NCBI GenBank assembly: GCA_910586355.1
Contig: CAJUHJ010000005.1
Location: 1-64,000, forward strand
Reading direction: 5' to 3'
Length of the DNA: 64,000 nucleotides
Origin: an uncultured Lachnospiraceae bacterium
GTDB taxonomy: Bacteria; Bacillota; Clostridia; Lachnospirales; Lachnospiraceae
Part shown: piece by piece, positions 36,308-46,012 of the stretch
Layout of the letters: each line of letters opens with the position of its first letter
Numbering within the stretch: position 1 is the first letter of the stretch
Notes under the pieces: model-generated
Database searches by the model: none
Told to the model about the DNA's origin: nothing
The model's input: only the letters and a program-made list of their open reading frames with translations
Position numbers and translations under genes: made by a program

Positions 36308-36311
36308 AATT

Positions 36312-38354
36312 TTATTCATTCAAATTAAAATGACGCACCAAAGAGTTCAAACTTTCCGACTGGGCAGAAAGCTCCTGGCTCGTTGCAGAGGTCTGTTCTG
36401 CTGCTGCTGAATTGTTTTCTACAACAGAGGTAATCTGCGCAACTCCCTGCTCAATTTCCCGAATCGCCGACGCCTGTTTTTCAGATGCCAAACGGACGTC
36501 ACTGAACACAACAAGGATTTCATCCAGGCCATGCATAACTTTATCCAAATGCTCCGCGGTATCTTTTGTAATCTTGCCTCCAGCATTTACTTCTGTTATA
36601 GACGCCTCAATTAATTTTCTGGTATCTACTGCGGAACCGGCGCTTTGCTCTGCAAGTTTCCTAATTTGATCCGCTACAACTGCAAAACCTTTTCCTGCTT
36701 CACCTGCCCTGGCAGCTTCAATTGCCGCATTCAGCGATAAAAGATTTGTCTGGGAGGCAATATCTTCAATATTCTCAATAATATTACCAATCTGTTTTGA
36801 CGTTTCTTCAATCTTATTCATCGCCTCTGTTAATTCTTTCATTTTATCCTGGCTGACTTTGGCAACTGCTGCCATTGCACTGGCTTTTTCATTCGCCTTT
36901 TCCGTCGCTTTTGTATTTTCCTCTACATGATTCGTAACTTCAGAGACCGTAGCCAAAAGCTCCTGCGCGCTTCCAGCCTGTTCTGTCGCCCCAACAGCAA
37001 GGCTCTGCGCACTTTCTGCCATCTGGGAAGCCCCGGCATCAACCTGACAGGACGCCTCGCTAATCTCTTTGAGCGTATCGCTTAAATCCCGATTCAATGA
37101 CCGTATGGAAAGAATCAGTTCTTGAAACGCCCCGACATACGACTCTGCGCCAATTTTGGACTTCACAGCGAAATTGCCTTCTGACATTTCTTTCAAGAGA
37201 TAAGCGGTATCTCCTATAATATTCCGCATACATTCTACAATAGTACGTGTAGAATCCGCCAATACCAATGTTTCATCTTTGGATGTTATAGACGGAATCG
37301 GCGATTCCAAATCCCCTTCTGCCAAAAGCTGCAGACGCTCTGCACATTTGTTAATCGGTTCGCCAATAGAAGCTCCGATCATTTTTGCTATCTTAACTCC
37401 AACTACAATTGAACCGATTAATACTATCACAATAAATATGATACAAAGCAGCGACATCATCATAAAATCCATGGAAGGCGCATATACTGCCAAACTCCAG
37501 CCATCCATGCCAACCGGAGCATATGCGATTACTTTCGGATTCACCCCCTCTTTAAACGAACCAAATCCGCTCTCTTGAGCTATCATTTTAGATTCTATTT
37601 TCGCCAGGCTTCTTTGAGAAGAATTCTGTGCACTTTTTATGTAATTCACCTGCTGGGATACCAGGGTATGATCCGAATGGCCGATAAACGTACCATCTCC
37701 GTCAATGACAAAAGCCCGCCCGTTCTCACTTACATGAATTTCCGATACAATATCTGATAATTTTACAGCATCCAATGTAACTACTACTACGCCGACTGTC
37801 GACGTGTTTTGTACGCCGTTTTCCCAAAGTGGAACTGTTATTGTTAGAAGCATTTTTCCAGAATCGGCGTCGTAAAACGGATCGGAAATAATCGAATTCG
37901 CTTCCATGGCCTCGGTAAAATTGCTCTGCCCAGAAATATCTGTATCCGAACCCAGCCTGTCAACTCCCTTTTCATTTGTAACCATAATGCTTTCCCATCC
38001 GTAGTTCTCTCTATAACCTTCTATCAGATCTTTTCTTTGCTCTTTTGGATTCTCTTCGTTACTTAGTCTTGCAATCGTTCCAATTACTTCCACAAGATTA
38101 ATTTCTGCACGCAGCGTATTATTTACTACCGATGCAGCTGTTTCCGCCTGTTCTGTCAGCGTCTGCTGCAAAGTACGCATTGTCGATAAATAATTCAATA
38201 CGCTTGACAAAACAGCCAAAATAGACAGAGATATTATAATTAACCTGACTATATGCAGTTTAATCTCCGACTGAATTGTCGTTTTTTTTGAGGATGATTG
38301 TTTGTTCCCCTTTTTAAAACTAAATTTTTTCTCTTGCTTCCCTTTCTTTTTCAC
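36312..38354 (-). CDS. Methyl-accepting chemotaxis protein with dCache-like sensor
   Basis: 680 residues from a GTG at 38354 with GAGG seven bases upstream. A basic N-terminal tail, TM1 near residues 37-57, a large extracellular double-cache-like domain (about 60-290), TM2 near 300-325, HAMP, and the signalling hairpin with tip QTNLLSLNAAIEAARAGEAGKGFAVVA-type sequence. Small-molecule chemoreceptor; ligand not inferable. Ends four bases before the terminator shared with the exporter operon. Confidence 0.92.
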   Translation of the reverse strand: MKKKGKQEKKFSFKKGNKQSSSKKTTIQSEIKLHIVRLIIISLSILAVLSSVLNYLSTMRTLQQTLTEQAETAASVVNNTLRAEINLVEVIGTIARLSNEENPKEQRKDLIEGYRENYGWESIMVTNEKGVDRLGSDTDISGQSNFTEAMEANSIISDPFYDADSGKMLLTITVPLWENGVQNTSTVGVVVVTLDAVKLSDIVSEIHVSENGRAFVIDGDGTFIGHSDHTLVSQQVNYIKSAQNSSQRSLAKIESKMIAQESGFGSFKEGVNPKVIAYAPVGMDGWSLAVYAPSMDFMMMSLLCIIFIVIVLIGSIVVGVKIAKMIGASIGEPINKCAERLQLLAEGDLESPIPSITSKDETLVLADSTRTIVECMRNIIGDTAYLLKEMSEGNFAVKSKIGAESYVGAFQELILSIRSLNRDLSDTLKEISEASCQVDAGASQMAESAQSLAVGATEQAGSAQELLATVSEVTNHVEENTKATEKANEKASAMAAVAKVSQDKMKELTEAMNKIEETSKQIGNIIENIEDIASQTNLLSLNAAIEAARAGEAGKGFAVVADQIRKLAEQSAGSAVDTRKLIEASITEVNAGGKITKDTAEHLDKVMHGLDEILVVFSDVRLASEKQASAIREIEQGVAQITSVVENNSAAAEQTSATSQELSAQSESLNSLVRHFNLNE

Positions 38355-38487
38355 TCTCAAACCTCGCTTTCTCTGCCTGTTAATAAATATTCCTTCGAGA
38401 CATTGCATATATACTTTTTAATATTTCATAGCAGCTCCTATTATACCTACTTTTAAATAAAAATTCTACAATTTTTTCTAATAATTC

Positions 38488-39960
38488 TCAAACCAATCTT
38501 TTTTCTATTTCTGCAATTACGATTTGTATTGCAGAAAGCCTCGCATAATATTTATTATTCGACTGAATAATATACCATGGAGCATTTTCTGTCGATGTTT
38601 TCTCTATCATTTCATTGACTGCCGTCTCGTATTCTGTCCACTTTTCGCGGTTCCGCCAATCTTCTTGCGTAATTTTCCAATTTTTCTCTGGTATACGTTC
38701 CCGCTCCTGAAACCTGGCCAGCTGCGTATCACTGTCAATATGAACCCAAAATTTTATGACTACGGCTCCCCAGTCAGATAAATCTTTTTCAAATTCATTG
38801 ATTTCATTATAGGCCCGCTTCCAGTCATTTTCAGAACAAAATCCTTCAATCCGTTCTACCATAACCCTTCCATACCATGTCCGGTCAAAAATTGCAATAT
38901 GCCCGTCTTTTGGAAGTCTGTGATAAAACCGCCATAAATAATGACGTGACTTTTCATGCGGCTCAGGGGATGCGATTGGATGTACTTCAAATCCTCTTGG
39001 ATCTAATGCGCTTGTCAGCCGTTTGATATTGCCCCCTTTTCCGGCGGCGTCCCAGCCTTCATATGCTATAATGACCGGAATCTTCTTCTGGTAAATTTTA
39101 TTATGAAGTTTCTTTAATTTCTTTTGAAGTTCTTTTAAGCGAATTTCATATTCTTCTTTTGACATTTCCTGATTTAATGGTATCTCCGAAAGTTTCGGCA
39201 TTTTTAAAAGCGGATAGTCTTTATACAATATCTCAGGCAGAATTTTCCGGTTCTCTGCAGCCTGGTTCAACTGAATTGTCAATATATGCAGCACTTGAAG
39301 AAGCGCCTGTTTTTTATCGACGGCATCTACAATATTCCATGGAACATATCCTGTGTTTGTAGCTTCTAAAATTCTGTCGTATATTTTCTCGTACTTTTCC
39401 CTTTTTTTCACCTGCAAAATATCTTTTTCCGATACACGCCACCTTGTATTCTTATCATTCTGCAGCTTTTCCATCCGCCGCTTCTGCTCCTCCTGCGGAA
39501 TCTGCAAAAATAATTTCACAACCAGATATCCATTGTCTTTTAACTGACGGTCGAACGTCCGAATCTGCCAAAGGCGTCTTTCTAAGGTCTCGTCATCAAT
39601 TCTGCCGTTTATCATATCGTCTGCCGTCTCGCTCAGCCAACCGGAATCTAAAAATACAAATTTGCCTGTTTCCGGCGCCACCTCCATATACCTCCATAAA
39701 AATGGACGCCGCCGCGCTTCTTCATTTGGTTCACTCATTTTTATGACCCGAAAAAATCTTGGATCCATGTCTTCAATTAAATTTCCAATCAAAGTACCTT
39801 TTCCGGCAGCTCCCCAACCCTCAATCAGAACAAAAACCGGAATCGCCTGTTCTTTAATCATCAGCTGCTGCCTGACTAATTCTTCACGTTTTTCTTTTAC
39901 CAATGCTTTAATCTCGTCCGGCGGCATCTGATATTTTCGGATTTCATAGTTTTTTAACAT
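38488..39960 (-). CDS. Two-domain PPK2 polyphosphate:AMP phosphotransferase
   Basis: 490 residues with two PPK2 domains, the layout of class II (PAP) enzymes that phosphorylate AMP to ADP with polyphosphate. Domain 1 (about 5-235): Walker A EGWGAAGKG and an altered Walker B reading FLDSGWL. Domain 2 (about 240-490): EGWDAAGKGG and FDRTWYGRV, the active pattern. So the C-terminal half is probably catalytic and the N-terminal half structural. It follows a lipoprotein gene by 17 bases. Confidence 0.87.
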   Translation of the reverse strand: MLKNYEIRKYQMPPDEIKALVKEKREELVRQQLMIKEQAIPVFVLIEGWGAAGKGTLIGNLIEDMDPRFFRVIKMSEPNEEARRRPFLWRYMEVAPETGKFVFLDSGWLSETADDMINGRIDDETLERRLWQIRTFDRQLKDNGYLVVKLFLQIPQEEQKRRMEKLQNDKNTRWRVSEKDILQVKKREKYEKIYDRILEATNTGYVPWNIVDAVDKKQALLQVLHILTIQLNQAAENRKILPEILYKDYPLLKMPKLSEIPLNQEMSKEEYEIRLKELQKKLKKLHNKIYQKKIPVIIAYEGWDAAGKGGNIKRLTSALDPRGFEVHPIASPEPHEKSRHYLWRFYHRLPKDGHIAIFDRTWYGRVMVERIEGFCSENDWKRAYNEINEFEKDLSDWGAVVIKFWVHIDSDTQLARFQERERIPEKNWKITQEDWRNREKWTEYETAVNEMIEKTSTENAPWYIIQSNNKYYARLSAIQIVIAEIEKRLV

Positions 39961-39977
39961 CGTATCTCCCCCTTTTT

Positions 39978-40778
39978 TTATTTCATGGCTTCGCCTAAAT
40001 AATGATAATTATCATTTGCAAAATCGCTTTCAATATTATTTGTCAAAATAGCAGTACCTTCCTTGTCCCGAATATCATCCAAAACAGTACCTTCTTCTAT
40101 ATTCTGATACCTGTCGCCTTTCCAAACCAAAAGCCTGTATGTCTGTCCCAATGAAATCGGAACTACTTCTTCATTTAAAGCAGCCCCTTTTGTACGGCCG
40201 CCCGCGCCTGCCGAAACCGCTGCCGTATCATCATTTTTCGTAATAATCAAATCCCGGTATCCTTCTGTCATATGATGGCTGATATACACCGGAACTCCCA
40301 CTTGCGCAAAAGACTGTCTGACCGATTCTTTTGTCAGGCTTCCTCCATCCTCTTTTAGCCAAAGCAGTACATTTCCATCAATTCCAGGCGCTTTTTGCCC
40401 GAGCACTAATGCAAGTATCTCATCTTTGCTGTCGCCGTTTAAATCCACATAATTATAATAATAGCGCACATCGTCATAATCTTCTTTTGCAACACTGCAG
40501 TACTCTGCAATTACCCGCTCCAGCTCCATTAAGGGTTCCTTTTCCGCAAGTTCCCCTTTAAACCCTTCCGGAATTTCCACTGCATTGCCCAATTGAAGCT
40601 GACTGGTATCTTCCGTACTTGTCACAAGTTCCTCTTTCTTCTGGTTGGGCAAAGCGCTTTCTTGTGTATCAGCCAAATCTTCCCCAGGATTCTCCAATAT
40701 CTGCCCGTTACGTCCACAGCCTCCGGTTGCGGATACCAAAACCGCAGATAAAAAAAGCAACGCTAATCTTTTCTTCAT
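39978..40778 (-). CDS. Lipoprotein with FG-GAP/EF-hand-like DLNGD motif
   Basis: 266 residues from the ATG at 40778 (AAGGAG upstream). Signal peptide ending in TGGC (C21), then a Q/E/S-rich spacer (about 25-85) and a C-terminal domain with YVDLNGDSKDEILALVLG, a calcium-binding-type loop common in secreted repeat proteins. Its function is unknown. Probably transcribed with the PPK2 gene. Confidence 0.6.
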   Translation of the reverse strand: MKKRLALLFLSAVLVSATGGCGRNGQILENPGEDLADTQESALPNQKKEELVTSTEDTSQLQLGNAVEIPEGFKGELAEKEPLMELERVIAEYCSVAKEDYDDVRYYYNYVDLNGDSKDEILALVLGQKAPGIDGNVLLWLKEDGGSLTKESVRQSFAQVGVPVYISHHMTEGYRDLIITKNDDTAAVSAGAGGRTKGAALNEEVVPISLGQTYRLLVWKGDRYQNIEEGTVLDDIRDKEGTAILTNNIESDFANDNYHYLGEAMK

Positions 40779-40966
40779 TTCTGAAATCTCCTTCACATAT
40801 CAGTATTGCTGCCATTTACAATGGAACAAAATATTTTTCTTACTAGTATGTGCAGAGAGATTTCGTCTATTCAAGTATATCACATAACTTGCGGTTTTTC
40901 TGCTTTTTATTTATAATTAAAAAACCAAACTGTTACAAATTTGAAAATTATGGAGGTATCATACAT

Positions 40967-42181
40967 ATGAATCGTAAAGATGTTTTAGAATTAAAGCGCC
41001 GTTTCAAAAAAGACTCCTGTACTTTTAGCCGCATGTGCGGCTGTTATGTAGACGGAGAACGGAACCGAGTCGTAAAATTAGAAGAAACTTTTTTGAATTT
41101 AGACGAAGAAGAATTCTTTAAATATTTGGAAATTGCAAAAAAAGTCCTCTCCGGCACAATCGGCAATCAGCTGATTGAGTTGGAATTTCCTCTGGAAGAA
41201 GAAACTGTCGGCGGAAAACAGCAATTTCTATGCGCCCTAAAAAGCAGCGCCTTACAAAACGAAGATTTATTGGAACGCTTCTATGATTTAATTATTGACA
41301 ATTATGAATATGCCGGAAACTACCTTATTTTGATTTTTCACGACGCTTATGACGTTATCACAAAAACAAGCGATCACAGTAAATTAGATGAGTCGGAAGA
41401 AGTCTATGAATATCTGCTCTGTGCCGTCTGCCCCGTCAGCTTAAGCAAACCAGGACTTGGCTACCGCAGTGATGAAAACCGTATTGGCCCAAGAATCCGC
41501 GACTGGGTTGTCTGCGCGCCGGAAAGCGGATTTATTTTTCCGGCTTTTACCGATAGAAGTACTGATATTCATGCGGTAATGACCTATCATAAAAATCCAA
41601 AAGAACCGCATACAGAACTTATGGAAAATATATTAGGCTGTGAATCCAAACGCACTGCTGCGGAACAGAAACAGGCATTTACCTCAATTGTCCAAAAAGC
41701 TTTTGGGGGCGACGATGAAAAATCCAAAGAAGTCTTTAACGAAATCCAGCAGGGATTATCTGATATTGCAGAAGAACATCAGACCGAAGAATCCGAATCT
41801 AAGGAAGAACCCTTCCGCTTAAGCGCTGGTGATATTGAAAAACTCATGGAAGAATCTGACGTGCCGGAAACTGCAGCCGCAGTTATCACCTCTTCGTTTC
41901 GGGATGAATTTGAAGAGGAAGCTCCGATTCTCACCAATCTGATCGACAGTAAAGCCGCTGAAGCCGGAAATATCCTCCGCCAACAAAAAGATTTAGTAAA
42001 AAAAGTGGCCGAATTAGAAAATCAGTTGGGCAATACGAAAACATATGATGTTATTCTGCGTGTAAAACCAGAAAAAGAACAGATGATACAATCGCAAATC
42101 ATCAACGGAAAAAAATGTATCGTAATCCCAATGGAAGAAGATGAACACGCCATTGTCAACGGCAGAAATACAACCGTTTAA
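40967..42181 (+). CDS. DUF4317 family protein
   Basis: 404 residues from the ATG at 40967, which follows GGAGG by ten bases; upstream in-frame ATGs lack sites. Cytosolic, no membrane segments. N-terminal MNRKDVLELKRRFKKDSCTFSRM pattern is typical of DUF4317, a Clostridia family of unknown function. Residues 300-330 are very acidic and the C-terminus ends in a small beta-rich module. Single-gene unit. Confidence 0.8.
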   Translation: MNRKDVLELKRRFKKDSCTFSRMCGCYVDGERNRVVKLEETFLNLDEEEFFKYLEIAKKVLSGTIGNQLIELEFPLEEETVGGKQQFLCALKSSALQNEDLLERFYDLIIDNYEYAGNYLILIFHDAYDVITKTSDHSKLDESEEVYEYLLCAVCPVSLSKPGLGYRSDENRIGPRIRDWVVCAPESGFIFPAFTDRSTDIHAVMTYHKNPKEPHTELMENILGCESKRTAAEQKQAFTSIVQKAFGGDDEKSKEVFNEIQQGLSDIAEEHQTEESESKEEPFRLSAGDIEKLMEESDVPETAAAVITSSFRDEFEEEAPILTNLIDSKAAEAGNILRQQKDLVKKVAELENQLGNTKTYDVILRVKPEKEQMIQSQIINGKKCIVIPMEEDEHAIVNGRNTTV

Positions 42182-42198
42182 ACTGCGAAATATTTACA

Positions 42199-42230
42199 AA
42201 AGGGAATGACAAAAAATTGTCCTTCCCTTT
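42199..42230. terminator. Terminator between DUF4317 gene and glucokinase gene
   Basis: Stem AAAGGGA / TCCCTTT plus inner GAC/GTC pairing, between convergent genes. Confidence 0.65.
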
Positions 42231-42247
42231 CATTATTTGATGTCCTT

Positions 42248-43186
42248 TTATTCTAATACCATACGTACGCACCCATAAATTCCAGCGTCATTCCCCAATG
42301 TTGCCAGTTCAAAATGCGCGTCTAAACAAGAGTTAAATGATTTTTCATCATAATATTTTTTCACGCGATCTGTAATAATGCTGCCAGCCTTCGATACGCC
42401 GCCGCCAATGACAAATGCCTCCGGATTGACAACGCGGGCCACGTTTGCAAGAGCGTTACCCAATATCTTCGTCATATTTTCTACAATTTCATCTGCCAAA
42501 GCATCTCCTGCCTTTGCAGCGTCAAAAATATGTTTTGCTGTCAATGGTTTACTTTCACGCAGCGTACTTTTGACAGAGGATTCCTGTAATTTCTTTTCTG
42601 CCATGTGTACAATCCCCGTTGCAGAAGCATACTGTTCCAGACAGCCCTTCTGGCCGCAGCCACAGCGGTCTGTCTCATTCTCATTCACAATAATATGTCC
42701 GATTTCACCGCCGGCGCCTTTATTTCCGCTGACAATCTTTCCATCTACAATTACGCCGCCGCCAACGCCTGTGCCAAGCGTAATCAATACGACATTCGAA
42801 TAACCTTTACCGCCGCCCTGCCACATCTCGCCAAGCGCTGCAACGTTTGCGTCATTGCCGACTTTTACGGAAAATCCGGTACGCTCTTCCATTTCCTTAG
42901 TCACATTAATAACATCCCATCCCAGATTGACGCATTTTAATACCACGCCTTCACTTGTCACAGGCCCTGGAACGCCGATTCCAATTCCCTGGATATCCCC
43001 TTTTAAAATATCTTTTTCAACCATTTTTGAGTTTATAAAAGCAGATACATCCGGAAGAATATTCTCTCCGTTGTTTTCCTTCCTGGTCGGAATTTCCCAC
43101 TTATCTACCAGCGTTCCGTTTGTCTCAAACAAGCCAATTTTGCAGGTAGTCCCTCCAATGTCTACACCAAATCCATATTTTTTCAT
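42248..43186 (-). CDS. glcK: ROK-family glucokinase
   Basis: 312 residues. ATP-binding DIGGTTCKIGLF at the N-terminus, catalytic region GNDANVAALGEM, GTGVGGGVI, and the ROK zinc motif CGCGQKGCLEQYAS. Phosphorylates glucose to glucose-6-phosphate. The N-terminus has no DNA-binding domain, so this is a kinase and not a ROK repressor. Confidence 0.92.
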   Translation of the reverse strand: MKKYGFGVDIGGTTCKIGLFETNGTLVDKWEIPTRKENNGENILPDVSAFINSKMVEKDILKGDIQGIGIGVPGPVTSEGVVLKCVNLGWDVINVTKEMEERTGFSVKVGNDANVAALGEMWQGGGKGYSNVVLITLGTGVGGGVIVDGKIVSGNKGAGGEIGHIIVNENETDRCGCGQKGCLEQYASATGIVHMAEKKLQESSVKSTLRESKPLTAKHIFDAAKAGDALADEIVENMTKILGNALANVARVVNPEAFVIGGGVSKAGSIITDRVKKYYDEKSFNSCLDAHFELATLGNDAGIYGCVRMVLE

Positions 43187-43221
43187 ATGCGCCTTCTCCT
43201 TTTTGCATTTATTTTAACTTT

Positions 43222-43251
43222 AGTATAAAAAACCTTTCCTAACTCTGTCAA
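43222..43251 (-). promoter_or_regulatory. Promoter of glcK
   Basis: Minus strand TTGACA, 18 bases, TATACT. Confidence 0.7.
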
Positions 43252-43262
43252 TGTCTATTTTT

Positions 43263-45296
43263 TTATTCTTCTTCCTCCCCCAACGCATCCTGACGGATTT
43301 TCTGGTATAAATCCATTTCAACATCTACATAGGGAAGAAATTCCAAAGGCGGCAGTCCGGCATGACAGGTTTCCATAAATGAATGCCAGATTTCTCCCGG
43401 ATAAGACGCGCCAGATAAGCCCGGCAGTTTTTCCGGCATATCATAACCGACCCAAATGCTCGTGGTATAATACCGGGTATAACCGGCAAACCAGCCGTCC
43501 TTATTGTCGTTTGTCGTCCCTGTTTTTCCGGCAGACGGTATTCCTGTGACGCCAAGCCCTCGTCCGGTTCCTTCTGTCATCGCAGTCACTAACATATCCG
43601 TTGCCATTCGCGCCGCAGTTGTTTTATAAATATTTGTCTCTTCCTGCGTTGTGGAAAGTATTTCGTTTCCGTCTGCATCGGTTATTTTTATAATACAGGT
43701 AGGAGCTCTGTATTTTCCGTCGTTTTCCAAAGCGGCATACGCCGACGTCAGTTCCACAGGAGAAACCCCGTTTGTAAGTCCTCCTAACGCCGATGTCAAA
43801 CGCTCGTCTTCAGGAACAATCTTTGAAAAATTCATTGCTTTTAGATAGGAAAGGCCCCTTCTCGGCGTTAATTCCTCAAACAATTTCCATGCGACCGTAT
43901 TTTTAGATTGTGCCAGCGCGCTCCGTAACGTCATTTCTCCGCTGTAACTTCCGTTTGCATTGGAAGGCCCCTCTTCAATATATTCGTCTGTCACAATGGA
44001 TTCCGGCGTATACTCCTGCTCAAGTATCGGGGCATATACAATCAATGGTTTAATTGCGCTGCCCGGCTGTCTGTAACTTTGATATGCCCGGTTTAACGTA
44101 TATCCGTCAAAATCCTGGCTTCTTCCGCCTACAATAGCCCTGACATATCCAGTTTCATTTTCAATGCAAACGCCGGCGCCCTGCAGTTTATAAACTCCCT
44201 CTTCATTTACATCTGTAAAACCGGAAAGCTTTTCATCAATGGACTTCTGAAGCATTTCCTGGAGCTTTAAATCCATTGAGGTGTAAATACGATACCCGGC
44301 CGTAAACATCTTCTTCTGACATTCTGTATACAAATCACTATAACGCTTATCATAATTCTCACGTTCTTCTTCACTGGAAAATTCCGTCTGAAACTTAAAT
44401 CCTTCCCATTCCATCAAAAGCCGGATTGCACAATAATATGTATAAGTCTCGACATAATTATTTTTCGTATGCTCCGGCCGGTTTAATACAATTTCCTCAG
44501 ACTTTGCCATCAAATATGCGCCTTTGGAAATCTTACCGTCTTCGTACATATTTTTAAGGATACGGTCTCTTCTGCCCAGCGTATTTTCCATATTCGTAAG
44601 CGGATCGTGCAGCGTCGGATTATTTGGAATCGCACATAAAAATGCAATCTGCGATAAATCAAGATTTGATACTTCCGTATTAAAATAGCCCCTGCTTGCT
44701 GCCTGAAGGCCATAATACCCATTCCCAAAATAAATATTATTCAGATAAAATTCTAATATCTGATTCTTGCTGTATTTTTTTTCCAGTTCCGTTGCAATAA
44801 ACATTTCTTCAACTTTTCTCTGCCAGGTCCTGTCCTGCGTCAGAAAAATTGTCCTCGCAAGCTGCTGAGTGATGGTACTTCCGCCCTGCGTCACTTCCCC
44901 ATTTTCAATTGCCGCCCGTACCGCGCGAAAAATCGCTTTATAATCAATTCCGCTGTGCTGATAAAATTTCTTATCTTCTATACTGACAATCGCTGCGCAG
45001 GCATCTGCGGGAATCTCCTCATAAGGCAGATAATAGACGTCTTTTTCTCCCTTTAAAGTAGAAATCGTATTTCCGTCCTTGTCATAGACTACGCTGGTCT
45101 GAGCCACGCAAAACGTGGCTTCTGTCGACCCGCGTACAAACTGCACTGCTTCTGACTTCATTTTCTGAACCTGTACGGCATAACCTCCATAATAATAATA
45201 TCCTAAAGCGGCAGCTACAAAAATCATCAAGACAAACTGAAGTTTTGCAAAAAACCAAAACATACGGTATTTTTTCTTTTTCTTTTTACGGCTCAT
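43263..45296 (-). CDS. Class A penicillin-binding protein (PBP1A type)
   Basis: 677 residues. Short basic cytoplasmic tail, TM at about 12-35, GT51 transglycosylase (about 75-250, EDKKFYQHSGID and GGSTITQQLAR) and transpeptidase (about 345-620) with SAIK (SxxK), SKN and KTG motifs intact. Polymerises and cross-links peptidoglycan outside the membrane. Acidic C-terminal tail ends in EEEE. Promoter at 45328-45356. Confidence 0.94.
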   Translation of the reverse strand: MSRKKKKKKYRMFWFFAKLQFVLMIFVAAALGYYYYGGYAVQVQKMKSEAVQFVRGSTEATFCVAQTSVVYDKDGNTISTLKGEKDVYYLPYEEIPADACAAIVSIEDKKFYQHSGIDYKAIFRAVRAAIENGEVTQGGSTITQQLARTIFLTQDRTWQRKVEEMFIATELEKKYSKNQILEFYLNNIYFGNGYYGLQAASRGYFNTEVSNLDLSQIAFLCAIPNNPTLHDPLTNMENTLGRRDRILKNMYEDGKISKGAYLMAKSEEIVLNRPEHTKNNYVETYTYYCAIRLLMEWEGFKFQTEFSSEEERENYDKRYSDLYTECQKKMFTAGYRIYTSMDLKLQEMLQKSIDEKLSGFTDVNEEGVYKLQGAGVCIENETGYVRAIVGGRSQDFDGYTLNRAYQSYRQPGSAIKPLIVYAPILEQEYTPESIVTDEYIEEGPSNANGSYSGEMTLRSALAQSKNTVAWKLFEELTPRRGLSYLKAMNFSKIVPEDERLTSALGGLTNGVSPVELTSAYAALENDGKYRAPTCIIKITDADGNEILSTTQEETNIYKTTAARMATDMLVTAMTEGTGRGLGVTGIPSAGKTGTTNDNKDGWFAGYTRYYTTSIWVGYDMPEKLPGLSGASYPGEIWHSFMETCHAGLPPLEFLPYVDVEMDLYQKIRQDALGEEEE

Positions 45297-45327
45297 AAAG
45301 CTCCTTTATCAAATAGTATTTTTGACT

Positions 45328-45356
45328 ATTCTACTCTTTTTACAAAAATAAAGCAA
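45328..45356 (-). promoter_or_regulatory. Promoter of the PBP gene
   Basis: Minus strand TTGCTT, 17 bases, TAGAAT. Confidence 0.5.
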
Positions 45357-45371
45357 CAAACAATCTCTTTT

Positions 45372-45920
45372 CTATTGTTCCATCTGCCTCCCCAAAAAGC
45401 CCGCTGCCGTAATCGCCAGCTTATGTTCCGTATCTCCCATCTGCCGTTTATCATTTTTATCCGAAATTACAACGGCTCCAATTGCGTCTCCCTGGCAGAT
45501 AATCGTTGCAACCGCCTGAGAACACTGCTCCCCCGTATCATCCAATGTAATTTTTACAAATGAATCGTCGTCTTTATTTGCGACAAAATCAGCCCTGTTT
45601 TCGATAATACCTTCCATCTGTTTACTTAACGGTTTGCCGTCAAACTCTTTTTTACCATTTCCAGCCACCGCAACTACATGATCTCTGTCGGTAATACAAA
45701 CCAAATTCCCTGTCGTCTGGGAAAGACTTTCCGCATACTGCCCGGCAAATTGTCCCAGCTCTCCAATTGGCGAATATTTTTTTAAGATAATCTCACCCTG
45801 ACGGTCAGTAAAAATTTCAAGTGGATCTCCTTCTCTTATCCTGAGTGTCCTACGGATTTCTTTTGGGACAACCACCCTTCCCAAATCGTCTATTCTACGC
45901 ACAATTCCTGTTGCTTTCAT
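45372..45920 (-). CDS. spoVT: Stage V sporulation regulator SpoVT
   Basis: 182 residues. N-terminal AbrB-type swapped-hairpin DNA-binding domain (MKATGIVRRIDDLGRVVVPKE pattern, 1-50) and a C-terminal GAF-like domain (about 60-178), the full SpoVT plan. It tunes late forespore gene expression in sporulating Firmicutes. With sipL it supports an endospore former. Confidence 0.93.
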   Translation of the reverse strand: MKATGIVRRIDDLGRVVVPKEIRRTLRIREGDPLEIFTDRQGEIILKKYSPIGELGQFAGQYAESLSQTTGNLVCITDRDHVVAVAGNGKKEFDGKPLSKQMEGIIENRADFVANKDDDSFVKITLDDTGEQCSQAVATIICQGDAIGAVVISDKNDKRQMGDTEHKLAITAAGFLGRQMEQ

Positions 45921-46012
45921 ATGAAAAATTCCTCCATTTACATTTTCTACTATGTGGTAGTAGTATCTGTAAGTGAAGGAATTTTATACCTTGATTTTTT
46001 ATTGTTTCTTAA

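Noticed and set aside
42248..43186. ROK transcriptional repressor.
   Set aside because: There is no N-terminal helix-turn-helix; the ATP-binding loop starts at residue 9, so it is a kinase.
45921..46012. Possible sigma-G promoter (CATAGTA -10) and CTACTA-TAGTAG palindrome upstream of spoVT.
   Set aside because: No convincing sigma-G -35 is found at the proper distance, and the palindrome is short. Consistent with known sigma-G control of spoVT but not supported here.
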